Of a stretch of DNA of 64,000 nucleotides, positions 22,701-29,785 are shown one piece after another. The stretch spans positions 52,995,732 to 53,059,731 of the forward strand of contig NC_077248.1 of NCBI RefSeq assembly GCF_947179165.1, in the 5' to 3' direction. The translations under genes and the position numbers were made by a program. The notes under the pieces were generated by a model that made no database searches, was not told the origin of the DNA, and was given only the letters and a program-made list of their open reading frames with translations. Each line of letters starts with the position of its first letter. Positions within the stretch are counted from its first letter, which is position 1. Origin of the DNA: Solanum dulcamara. Taxonomy: Eukaryota; Streptophyta; Magnoliopsida; Solanales; Solanaceae.

Positions 22701-25700
22701 AAAAATCAATAAAAGGGGAGAGACCAAATTTGAACAGCTAGCACCTATCAATAAATCAAACTGATTGAGAAAGGAAAAACTAACATACACACACCGTCCT
22801 TATTCTTCTTTTCTTCGCAGTAGAAGAGATTAAAGAGAAGGGATAAAAAGCAAACAATTAAGGACAATGTAAGCAGGGATCATTGAATTATGTTCAAGAA
22901 CATAATATAACTCTGAAGTCAACTGTGAAATATTTGGTTACCTCCAAATAAGCTAACGAGCACCACAACAAAATCCTCCATTTGGCAATATACTATAACT
23001 ATACTTAACCAGAGCCATAGTCCCTTTTATTAAAACATAGATATAGGTTTAGAGAGTTTACCTGTGACATGATTGCATCCCCAGGATCAATGAATGAATC
23101 CTCAAAAGAAACCTTTGCAGGCCTATCAACTCCAAATACAACATCTCTCTTCTGTAACCGCTTAAAAGCATCCATGGCCTCCGAACGTGAAGAGAATTCT
23201 AAGAAAGCAAAACCTCGATTCATTCCCTCATTATTAGTGTCTTCGACCAACGTCAAATCCTCAATATTGTCAACACCATAATGCTTCAGCTTCTCTTTTA
23301 ACTGAGAGAAAGTAAACACCAATGACTAGTTAATCAACTCTTCAAAACAGAGAATCATGTTTGTAGGCAATATGGATCTGCCTAGCCTACTTACAGCTTC
23401 TTTTGTCCAGGTCTTGCATATATTACCCAAAAACAGAGTATCATTGTCTTGACTGGGAGAAACACCACACTTTTTGCCATTGACCTGGAAATTCCATTTG
23501 TCAGGAAAATACCTTCTATAAGGAATCAAAATCAGTCACATGAAAACTACAAAACAAAGAAAATACCACTGGATTTTTCAGCTCAGTACAAGCTCTCTTT
23601 GCTTGTTCAACAGTGGCAAATCGCAAGAATGCAAATCCTTTATTCTTTTTTGTCTGAGAATTCATCAGAAGCCTCACTTCAGTAATCTCACCAACTTTAC
23701 TGAAAACCTTCCTGAGATCCTCCTCGGTAGCATCCTTGTCCAAGCCACCAACAAATATTTCAAATTCCTTCCGCTTACGCCTTTCTTCAACAACTTCATG
23801 ATGTTCTTCCTCCTCTGCTGCATCAGCAATCTCAGCATGCTCATCTTCTTCATCACCCTCATTTTCCTCATGAACATCTTCAACATCCTCTTCCACCATA
23901 TCACCCTCTTCCTCTTCACAAACATATGCCACTTCAGGTTCTTCCTCTATTTCATTTCCCTCTTCCCGAATACCGTCATGTTCAATCCCATTCCCATCAT
24001 AATCAACTGTTCCATACTCTTCAGGTTCAAATTCAGGGTCATTATCCTCCAAATCTAATCGCTCACCCTTTTCATAGGGATCGACTGACTCTTTCAAAGT
24101 GAAACCTGCCATGAGAAAAAAAATTAACCTCTCAGGCTAGTAAATGGAGAAAATAAGATGCTCTTATCCAAGTATAACATAATTTCTTGCAAATCGTGTA
24201 AGCTGTCAACAATGTCCAACTCTACAGAGACTTAACTGATCATCAGGAGAAAGATTAAAGTTACAAGATTAGGCAGAACATAATATGTGCCAGCAACTGT
24301 GATCTTTCCTTCTTCCTTCCTCCTTCATCCCTTATTAAAGAATAAGGGACCCTTCATCCATCCCAGTTAAGCTTCACCTTTTTTCATTATTTCAGTGTTC
24401 TTCCCACAATGCTGGTCTTAGGATCAACATGAGGGCTACTCAATGTAACGCATATGCCTAAACCATCATCTTGGAGATGCCTCACTTTCTACATTTCTCT
24501 TTTAATTGAAGCTTGAAACCGCATACACACACATATATTTTCATTAACTTAAAGATAGCAAGCCATAAGATTTAAATGATGCTCACGGCTCGCCCTTAAT
24601 CAACCAAGATATTCCTATCATAACCACGTTCTCTTGGGATAATATCTTTAAGGGATAATTTCAAATACATCCCTTGAGGTTTTGGTTTATAACAATACCT
24701 CCCTTGAGGTATCAAATATTACTATACCTCCTTTCTTTGATAACAAGTGTAAGAAAGTATTTTCTATCCTGAAATAAACAAATTTACCCTTTGTGTCCAA
24801 CTTCTATGTCATCTTTTATAATAAGCTAACTTATTTTGTTCAATTTTATTTTATTCCTTCAAGATTACTTCATTAGGAAAGATTGATCATCTTTAATTTT
24901 ATAATTGATAAACTAAAATCTAATCAATAAAGCAGTAAATAATCAGCTAGAGTAAAGATATTGAAGTCAAACTCATGATATTGTAGCGTGACTTCACAAT
25001 ATCGCAAGAGAAAATTGTTTTGCTTTTAAGACGATAATAAAAGAGGAAATAATAAGACATCTATTACTTTTTTCTCTTTATAACGTTATCAAAATTTTGT
25101 TTTCTGGTTTCCTTCCCAATGATCGGGTTCAAGAAACATAAATGAAATAGTGTTTTTTCATCCATAGAATACTCAATAGTAATTCAAATTGATTTGAATT
25201 CACCTTATAATTTTAAAACGTATTTAATTTTTCACGCAATGAAATATATATATATATGAAAAGGTGTAACAGAAGACCAACCGGTAACATTGTACTAATA
25301 CTTTGTAACTTTCATGTAACATCTATCTTGTTAATTAATTTTGTGCTTTTGGTTTAATTTTTACTTTCTAGGAAAAAGAACAAGAAAGAAACTAAAAGTT
25401 GACATAGAAGGGGTAAACTTGTCCATTTCAGATCATAAAATAATTTTGTCACACCTGTTTTCAAAGAAGGGAGGTATATGTATTATTTGATACCACAGGG
25501 GAGGGATGTGTTATAAGCCGAAATCTCAAGGGAGGTCTCTGAAATTTTATTTCTCTTCAAACCCATTAGTATTTTTTGACACTGCTCTTAATTAAGCTAA
25601 AGAACTCAGATTATTACGATTTGCATAGCAATTGTCGATAGTTACACCAGGAGCGGACCTAGCGTAGAGGTTACGGGTTCCCAAGAACCCCCTAACTTTT

Positions 25701-26788
25701 TTCGAAACCCTATATTTTTATTAAAAAATCCATATAAGGTATAAGAATATATAAGTGGGAACCCATCAGAAAAGCTGATGGTTGGCTAAGTGGCACGAAG
25801 GGACTCCTCTGAATCTCACTCGGATGCGATTGAGATGAAATCCCCACGAGGACATCTTTTTAGCTCATTTTCTTTCCTTTTTTACCTTACTTTTTTACCA
25901 ACTCGTTTTTCCTTTTAACAAAACTACAAGTTCAGCCTTTTTTTTCTCTTTTCCTTTTTTAAAAAGACACAATTTAAGTTAACTAAAAATAGATCATTAA
26001 TAAAATATTAACTTTACCCAAATGTCAATATTTCAAATCAACTTTGCAATCAAAAACTTAGGTTCTAAGTTCTAACATTGCCCGCTGGTGGCCACTGCAA
26101 AACAAAGAAAAGTGGTGAGTTTAGTTTTGAGTCTGTTTCATTTCTTTTTCCTCTTATATTGTGTGTATCTTGTGTTTTAAGTGGTTCATTACTTATTAAC
26201 TATATAGAGTATCAGTGCTCATTTTTTGTCCGATTATTATTACCTATAAATTTATTTTATTGGGAGCCCACAAGTTTAAAACCCTAAATCCGCCTCTGAG
26301 TTACGCGCATAAACCAGCTGAACAAGAAGAACAGGTATTAATTCGAGAAAATTGTGTTAAAACAGATAAGCAACAAACATGAGCAATTTTTCTAATAAAA
26401 AAGAAACCAGCCTATTAAAATTGACAAAAAAAGAAGCAAACAAAACCGGCTAAACAATCAAAACTGTACACAAAGTATTAATTCAAGAAAATTCCCAAAA
26501 TCAATACTTACTCTTGTCGACAGCTTTCACACTCGACGCTGTTTCAGCCGGTTCCTCAGGCTCCGGTTGCACGGTTTTCTCGTCAGGATTTTCTTCAGGG
26601 ACCTCCTCCACCTTCAATTCTTCTTTGAGATCCACCGCCTTATCCTTGTTCTCTTCTTTGTCCACTACTTCCATTGGTTCCTCTAACTTTACAGGCTTTG
26701 CCTGAGACTTTGGCGTCCCACGAGGTGTACGGCCACCTCTTTTAGATCCAGAACCTGTAGGTGTTTTTCTCGCTGATTTTGGAGGCAT
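16707..26788 (-). CDS. hnRNP-Q/R-like RNA-binding protein with three RRMs (11 exons, 786 aa)
   Basis: A nuclear hnRNP-type protein expected to bind RNA in splicing, processing or transcript control. The CDS joins 26788-26512, 24105-23567, 23484-23395, 23301-23062, 18456-18235, 18156-17853, 17762-17449, 17362-17250, 17158-17055, 16956-16880 and 16787-16707. All junctions are GT-AG, phases agree, and the sum is 2361 nt. Residues 1-92 are basic then acidic; 93-205 are very Glu/Asp-rich. RRM1 spans about 207-280 ([14 protein letters not shown]), RRM2 287-368 ([14 protein letters not shown]) and RRM3 384-456 ([14 protein letters not shown]). Residues 457-786 are rich in Arg, Gly, Ser and Tyr, ending GSGSYY. 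The start is the first ATG after a probable 5' UTR acceptor; upstream in-frame codons lack an ATG. From memory it resembles the Arabidopsis At2g44710 type more than LIF2; no search was run. Confidence 0.92.
16880..16956 (-). CDS. RRM gene exon 10
   Basis: Acceptor TTGTAG|GTTCC and donor GTGAT|GTATGC. 77 nt restore phase 0. It codes for '[18 protein letters not shown]' and 'DYMSRGSD', a low-complexity Gly/Ser/Tyr stretch. Confidence 0.85.
17055..17158 (-). CDS. RRM gene exon 9, with tandem NAGNAG acceptor
   Basis: The acceptor region reads ATTAGTAG|ACTAGG. Using the second AG gives 'GDRLGRSN'; using the first adds one residue in frame ('GDSRLGRSN'). The donor is GGAG|GTATGT. The segment is Gly/Ser/Tyr-rich. 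Confidence 0.85.
17250..17362 (-). CDS. RRM gene exon 8
   Basis: Acceptor TGCCAG|GATGAT and donor GACAG|GTGCCT, ending in phase 2. It codes for '[11 protein letters not shown]' through '[10 protein letters not shown]'. Confidence 0.85.
17449..17762 (-). CDS. RRM gene exon 7
   Basis: Acceptor ATTGCAG|TTTCC (phase 1 in) and donor GCAGCG|GTGAGT. It codes for an Arg/Tyr/Ser-rich part ('[15 protein letters not shown]' through 'GSKRPYTAA'). The ATG at 17784 belongs to the intron. Confidence 0.88.
17853..18156 (-). CDS. RRM gene exon 6 (start of Arg/Gly-rich tail)
   Basis: Acceptor TTTCAG|GTCAAAG and donor CCCTG|GTATGA, ending in phase 1. It codes for a very basic segment with many RG, RR and RP pairs (for example '[14 protein letters not shown]'), typical of the RGG-like tails of hnRNPs. 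Confidence 0.88.
18235..18456 (-). CDS. RRM gene exon 5 (RRM3)
   Basis: 222 nt in phase 0: acceptor GTTCAG|GTTAAA. It codes for RRM3 with VFIDGL and KDFGFVTF. The donor CAAG|GTTCAT is weak at positions +3 to +5, but phase and protein continuity ('GDNK' then 'VKVRSRL') support it. The exon survives 4.6 kb from exon 4, across the LINE cluster. Confidence 0.9.
18520..18622 (-). mobile_element. RTE/SINE 3'-tail fragment in intron 4
   Basis: On the minus strand it reads 'gagcggtgggtctttcgg', an 'aaggtaggggtaaggtct' block, then 'gtgggatttccctgggta' and a short GTT-rich end. This is the common Solanaceae LINE/SINE tail, also seen at the end of RTE-A and at 32945-33064. Only about 100 bp remain, about 65 bp from the acceptor of exon 5. 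Confidence 0.6.
18672..20910 (-). mobile_element. RTE-clade LINE (RTE-A), 5'-truncated
   Basis: A 2.24-kb non-LTR element in intron 4, same strand as the host gene. It has reverse transcriptase and C-terminal region, a 3' UTR of about 0.4 kb with the 'gtaggagtaaggtctgcg' block, and a (GTT)n tail (plus strand caacaacaacaacaac at 18674-18688). The endonuclease domain is missing because the 5' end is cut at about 20910, where an opposite-strand L1 piece begins. Confidence 0.85.
19078..20897 (-). pseudogene. RTE-A reverse transcriptase, with one stop codon and two frameshifts
   Basis: Two same-frame blocks (20897-20268 and 20261-19353) cover the RT palm and fingers. Motifs are '[11 protein letters not shown]', '[13 protein letters not shown]', '[14 protein letters not shown]', '[19 protein letters not shown]', the catalytic '[11 protein letters not shown]' and '[12 protein letters not shown]'. 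They are separated only by a TGA at 20270-20268, where the family has a Trp codon. Near 19392 an extra T shifts the frame, and near 19262 two bases seem to be missing. The last stop would be at 19080. Compared with the gypsy elements this is a well-preserved copy. Confidence 0.85.
20925..21655 (+). pseudogene. LINE-B RNase H domain, one internal stop
   Basis: 158 codons are open to a stop at 21399-21401. RNase H motifs are well kept: '[20 protein letters not shown]' (first Asp), '[16 protein letters not shown]' (Glu) and '[15 protein letters not shown]' (second Asp). Past the stop the same frame goes on with '[13 protein letters not shown]', '[18 protein letters not shown]' and ends at 21653-21655. 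The protein is therefore nearly complete from RNase H onward, broken by a single stop. It lies inside an intron, antisense to the host gene. Confidence 0.75.
22054..22074 (+). other. Perfect hairpin in LINE-B 3' UTR
   Basis: ggggttgagc and gctcaacccc are exact reverse complements separated by one base, about 45 bp before the poly(A). In RNA this would form a strong stem. A role in recognition by the reverse transcriptase is possible but is inference. Confidence 0.6.
22136..22600 (-). mobile_element. Second RTE 3' end (RTE-B), diverged
   Basis: On the minus strand this resembles the C-terminal coding end of RTE-A (blocks matching 19090-19210, such as 'tgtcctgtctaatca' and 'tcaatacttcttgg' on the plus strand). 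It is clearly more diverged and carries an internal tandem duplication. No open frame is left. Confidence 0.65.
22174..22541. repeat. 184-bp tandem duplication within RTE-B
   Basis: Two adjacent copies starting 'ctcgtagaataagataatag' at 22174 and 22358. They differ at a limited number of positions (for example 'tgcgggtgtgtc' against 'tgcaggtgcgtt'). The duplication arose within the RTE remnant. Confidence 0.85.
22601..23061. other. Remaining intron 4 sequence
   Basis: AT-rich intron sequence next to exon 4, with no recognisable element. It is probably the original intron, which with the stretch at 18457-18520 would be a few hundred bases long. Confidence 0.4.
23062..23301 (-). CDS. RRM gene exon 4 (rest of RRM2)
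   Basis: 240 nt in phase 0: acceptor TCTCAG|TTAAA, donor CACAG|GTAAAC. It contains RNP1 RGFAFLEF and ends 'DAIMSQ'. The following intron is the one filled with LINEs. Confidence 0.92.
23395..23484 (-). CDS. RRM gene exon 3 (start of RRM2)
   Basis: A 90-nt in-phase exon: acceptor TTTCCAG|GTCAA, donor GAAGCT|GTAAGT. It codes for 'VNGKKCGV' through '[11 protein letters not shown]', which holds RNP2 of RRM2. RRM2 is split between exons 3 and 4, a junction that confirms the model. Confidence 0.9.
23567..24105 (-). CDS. RRM gene exon 2 (acidic region and RRM1)
   Basis: The acceptor is ATGGCAG|GTTTC and the donor CAGTG|GTATTT. It codes for about 110 residues dominated by Glu and Asp, then RRM1 with RNP2 IFVGGL and RNP1 KGFAFLRF. 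The ATG at the acceptor is not the start, since it lies in the intron. Confidence 0.92.
24106..24650. other. Intron 1, exon-proximal part
   Basis: Nothing beyond ordinary intron sequence is recognised. It includes the acceptor of exon 2 at its left edge. Confidence 0.4.
24651..25550. mobile_element. Non-autonomous fold-back element with long inverted repeats, in intron 1
   Basis: The left arm (24654 to about 24815) and right arm (about 25390-25550) are imperfect inverted repeats of about 160 bp. Shared blocks in inverted order are 'cccttgaggt', 'tataaca', 'ggtatcaaat' and 'tacctcc.ttctttga'. The interior, about 570 bp, is AT-rich and non-coding. Long arms and no transposase fit a Mutator-like fold-back MITE. 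A 9-bp target duplication could not be identified, so the superfamily is tentative. Confidence 0.65.
25648..26298. mobile_element. hAT-like MITE (651 bp) in intron 1, 8-bp TSD
   Basis: The ends are imperfect terminal inverted repeats: CAGGAGCGGACCTAG on the left, and CAGAGGCGGATTTAG as the reverse complement of the right. They are flanked by 8-bp repeats AGTTACAC (25640-25647) and AGTTACGC (26299-26306), one mismatch. The 8-bp duplication and CA(G)-type ends fit hAT. It codes for nothing recognisable. Confidence 0.75.
25775..25855 (+). other. Possible tRNA-derived (SINE-like) insertion in the MITE
   Basis: 'tggctaagtgg' at 25783-25793 fits the pol III box A consensus. About 50 bp later 'gattgagatgaaatcc' is a degenerate box-B-like segment. 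Spacing is compatible with a SINE head, but no complete cloverleaf or SINE ends can be shown. Confidence 0.3.
26512..26788 (-). CDS. RRM gene exon 1 (aa 1-92)
   Basis: It begins ATGCCTCCAAAATC, giving a basic start ([21 protein letters not shown]) that could act as a nuclear localisation signal, followed by a Glu/Lys-rich part. The donor is AAGA|GTAAGT. It ends in phase 1 and completes a Ser codon with exon 2. Confidence 0.9.
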
Positions 26789-26845
26789 AGTTTCAAGAAT
26801 CGATTCCTCACAAATCCAATGCTTGAACCTTTCTATGGAAAAGAA

Positions 26846-26860
26846 TCTGAAAAACAAATA
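26846..26860 (-). promoter_or_regulatory. Possible 5' UTR intron acceptor
   Basis: On the minus strand 'ttatttgtttttcag' (pyrimidine-rich, CAG) ends at 26847, 59 bases before the ATG. If used, the 5' UTR has an intron; the first exon would lie upstream (higher coordinates). Confidence 0.35.
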
Positions 26861-26883
26861 AATACTCTATTATTTCTGCTTGA

Positions 26884-26892
26884 AAACCCTAG
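26884..26892 (+). promoter_or_regulatory. Telo-box-like motif
   Basis: 'aaaccctag' lies about 100 bp upstream of the start codon. Motifs of this type occur near transcription starts of many plant genes for translation and RNA-processing factors, which fits this gene. A GC-rich inverted repeat, ccgct-tcg-agcgg, is close by at 26910-26922. Function is inferred from motif and position. Confidence 0.4.
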
Positions 26893-27003
26893 AACTGCTT
26901 TTAGTTCGGCCGCTTCGAGCGGTGTTTAATGGTTTTTGTAAAACAAAAACATCCGCTTTTGAAAAATATTTTAAGATAATAATATTTGATTGAAATTTAT
27001 TAT

Positions 27004-27051
27004 ACCTAAAATAAATTAAAACACAATACCTAAAATAAATTAAAACACAAT
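27004..27051. repeat. Two exact 24-bp tandem copies upstream of the gene
   Basis: 'acctaaaataaattaaaaca' plus 'caat' occurs twice in a row at 27004 and 27028, and a third start 'acctaa' follows. It lies about 220 bp upstream of the start codon. Confidence 0.9.
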
Positions 27052-27059
27052 ACCTAATA

Positions 27060-27240
27060 TATATTCGAGACGTTGATGTATTGAGACGTCGGATACATCA
27101 CTTTACGTCGATGTATCGAGATGTTGAGGGATCTCTCCGAGATCGAGATGTGATGTATTAGGACGTTGAGGGATGTATCCAAAATTGAGATGCGATGTAT
27201 CATGACGTTTTAAGATATATCCGAATTACACCAAATTTAA
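27060..27240. repeat. Irregular 'gatgtat...gacgttgaggga' repeats
   Basis: Several degenerate copies of blocks such as 'gatgtattgagacgt', 'gatgtatcgagatgttgaggg' and 'gatgtattaggacgttgaggg' follow each other at intervals of about 40-60 bp. No transposon family is recognised. It borders the promoter region of the RRM gene. Confidence 0.5.
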
Positions 27241-27356
27241 GAGATTTTTGTAATTTGGAAAAAAAATAAAGATAGAATATAATTAGTTCTAACACTATTG
27301 AAATGTAATTAGCTCTAACACTATGAGATTTGTGTAATATTAATTCTTTCCATTAC

Positions 27357-27738
27357 CTTGTTTGGAAGGTTGTTGTCTGTTGTATTGTATTGTACTGCAT
27401 TGTTAGTTTAAAATATAATATTTATTTTGATTGTTACTTAAATTTTATTCTATCGTTTCGTTTAAATCCATCGTTGGGTAACGACCAAAAAAAACATTTA
27501 GTTAACAACACGATTTGGTGTGATTGCGTTATTACCTTAATAATATTCTCATTTTGTCTTTATTTATTATTTAATAATTCTATTTTATCATTTAACCTAC
27601 CTTTTCATAGTAATTCTACTTCGTACCCTACTTTTCTTCTAGATTTATCATTCAAATTATGGATGTATGACATTATGTAACAATAAAGAACAATACGATA
27701 AATCATAAAACAATACGTAATAACCATCCAAATAAAGT
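27357..27738. mobile_element. MITE with terminal inverted repeats
   Basis: The left end 'cttgtttggaaggttgttgt' pairs imperfectly with the reverse complement of the right end ('aataaccatccaaataaag'). Subterminal 'ttgtattgtattgt' pairs with 'aacaatacg' runs. About 380 bp, non-coding, AT-rich. Such elements are common in Solanaceae introns and flanks; the superfamily is not certain. Confidence 0.6.
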
Positions 27739-28624
27739 GTATGGTCATTATAGTATATTTTTTATAGTATGTTTCAATTATCAATTTACTTCTGAAACGA
27801 TACACTTGAACTTGCATTTATGATATAAGAACACGTGAATTGCATCAATCAAATAACAGAGTTATAGAGACTTAACTTGTAACATAAACAAAAAATATAT
27901 ATAATTGATCAATAAGAATTAAGATAAGAAGGGGAGTTATTTTAAGTTTTGATTCGATAGGCTGGCAGCGTCACTGGAAAAATAAACTTGAATTTCGAAA
28001 CTATTAAACCTTAAGAACTTCAAGTATACAAATTTTTTAGTACAATGCTTATAAATAAATAGAATTTAGATGCCCTACATCAAGAAGGTAAGTCTCTATT
28101 TATAGTTAAATATTAATGGATAAGATCCGAAAATCATGTCCTCACAAATTCTATTAATTTTTCATTATTATCATTAAGTAACGATTGACAAGGATCTTGT
28201 GCAACGACTGAATCTTGAAAGACGTCTAATCTAATTTTCTATTCAGTTTCTAATGTCGCATCTCTAGACCTAGACAGGTTCTTGTCAGAATATCGACCAT
28301 CGACGGCAACAAAATCTTCCGCGGATGAAGTTTCTTTCCACCACCTCTCTAACGCAATTTTTGCTATCTCTAGTTCGATTTGAATTATTTGACACATGTC
28401 ACCTTTTGATTTATCCATCCTTCGAGTTCAAATTTTATTTGATACAGATAGTTTCTCCGCAACTTCTGCTAACTCAAGCTCGATTTGAATTATTTGAAAC
28501 ATGTCACCTTTTGATTTATCCATCCTTCGAGTTCAAATTTTATATGATACAGATAGTTTCTCCACTTGTTGGGTACTTACCTAATACAGATAGTTTCCCT
28601 ACTTTTTTGGTACTTATTATTTTT
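27403..28624. repeat. 1.22-kb tandem duplication, copy 1
   Basis: It matches the adjacent 28625-29785 in direct order through most of its length: the MITE body, then 'taacgattgacaaggatct', then 'cgacggcaac'. The unit also contains a TATA-like 'ctctatttatagttaaa' near 28090. Nothing coding is supported. Confidence 0.75.
28371..28580. repeat. 105-bp tandem duplication inside copy 1
   Basis: 'cgatttgaattatttga' recurs at 28376 and 28481, each followed by 'catgtcaccttttgatttat' and 'gatacagatagtttctcc'. Copy 2 of the larger unit has only one version, so this is later or copy-specific. The open frame 28325-28633 exists only because the repeat happens to be open. Confidence 0.85.
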
Positions 28625-29785
28625 TTAGTTTAAATGTAGTGTTTATTTTGATTGTTACTTAAATTTTATTGTATCGTATCATTTAACTTCATTGTTTGGT
28701 AACGACAAAAACTTATTTTGTGTAATGGTTGATTTGGTGTAATTGCGTAGTAAATTTAATAATTTATTCTCATTTTGTCTTTTTTTATTTAATAATTCTA
28801 TTTTATTCTTTACCCTACCTTTTCGTAATAGCTCTATCCCGTTCCCTACTTTTTTTGTAGGTTTATCATTCAAATTATGGATGTGTAACATTATGTAATG
28901 ATGAAAAACATTACAATATATTCAAATATTATATTCATTAAAATAATACAATATGATACAATAAGACACAATACAATATAGTACAATACATTTGAAACAA
29001 TACATAACAACCATTCAAACAAAGTGTAAAGTCAATATGATATTGCTTTATTATAGTATATTTTCAATCATCAATTTACTTCTAAAATGGTATAATTGAA
29101 TTTGCATACGTGACTTAAGAATATGTGAATTGCATCGGTCAAATAATAGAGTTATAGTGATTTAACTTGTAAGAATAAATAAAAAAAATATGTTATTGAT
29201 CAATGAGGATTAATATAAGAAGGATAGTTATTCTGAGTTCTGATGCGATTGATTGACAATGTTACTGAAAAATATGAACCTGAATCCTGATATTGTTAAA
29301 GCTTAAGAACTTCAAGTATACAAACGTTTTAGTATAATACTTACGAATGAATAGAACTTAGATGCCCTTCATCGAGAAGACAAGTCTCTATTTATAGTTA
29401 AATATTAATAGATAAGATTAAAAAATCATGCATTCACGATGTCTATCATTTTTTTTTATTATCATTAAGTAACGATTGACAAGGATCTCAGGATCTTGTG
29501 CAATGCCTGAATCCTGGAAGACTTCGCATCTAATTTGTATTCCGTATTTGATGTCGTGTCTATAGAACTGAAAAAGATCTTGTCATAATATCGATCATCG
29601 ACGGCAACCCACAAAATCTTCTGCGAACAAAGTCATTTTCACTGCCTTTTGAACTCAACTTTCGCTAACTCATGCTCGATATAAATTATTTTCCATATGT
29701 CTTCTTTTGATTTATCCATCCTTCAAGTTTAAATTTTATCTGATACAAATAGTTCCCCCACTTTTTGGATACCTATCTGTTGTTA
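28625..29785. repeat. 1.22-kb tandem duplication, copy 2
   Basis: The second copy begins 'ttagttta' like copy 1, so it lacks the left end of the MITE but keeps its right end ('aacaaccattcaaacaaag' near 29020). It then follows copy 1 to the 'gatacaaatagtt' block at 29740. Divergence is moderate, so the duplication is not recent. Confidence 0.75.

Noticed and set aside
23540..24058. 172-codon open frame on the plus strand
   Set aside because: It is the antisense of the Glu/Asp-rich exon 2. GA-rich codons give an open but meaningless reverse frame.
25775..25855. A functional tRNA gene
   Set aside because: Only box A is convincing; no cloverleaf, anticodon arm or acceptor pairing could be built.
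26789..26857. Upstream extension of the RRM gene N-terminus by 23 codons
   Set aside because: The extension has no ATG start (the first codon is TTG) and crosses a good acceptor-like site, so the ATG at 26788 is the better start.
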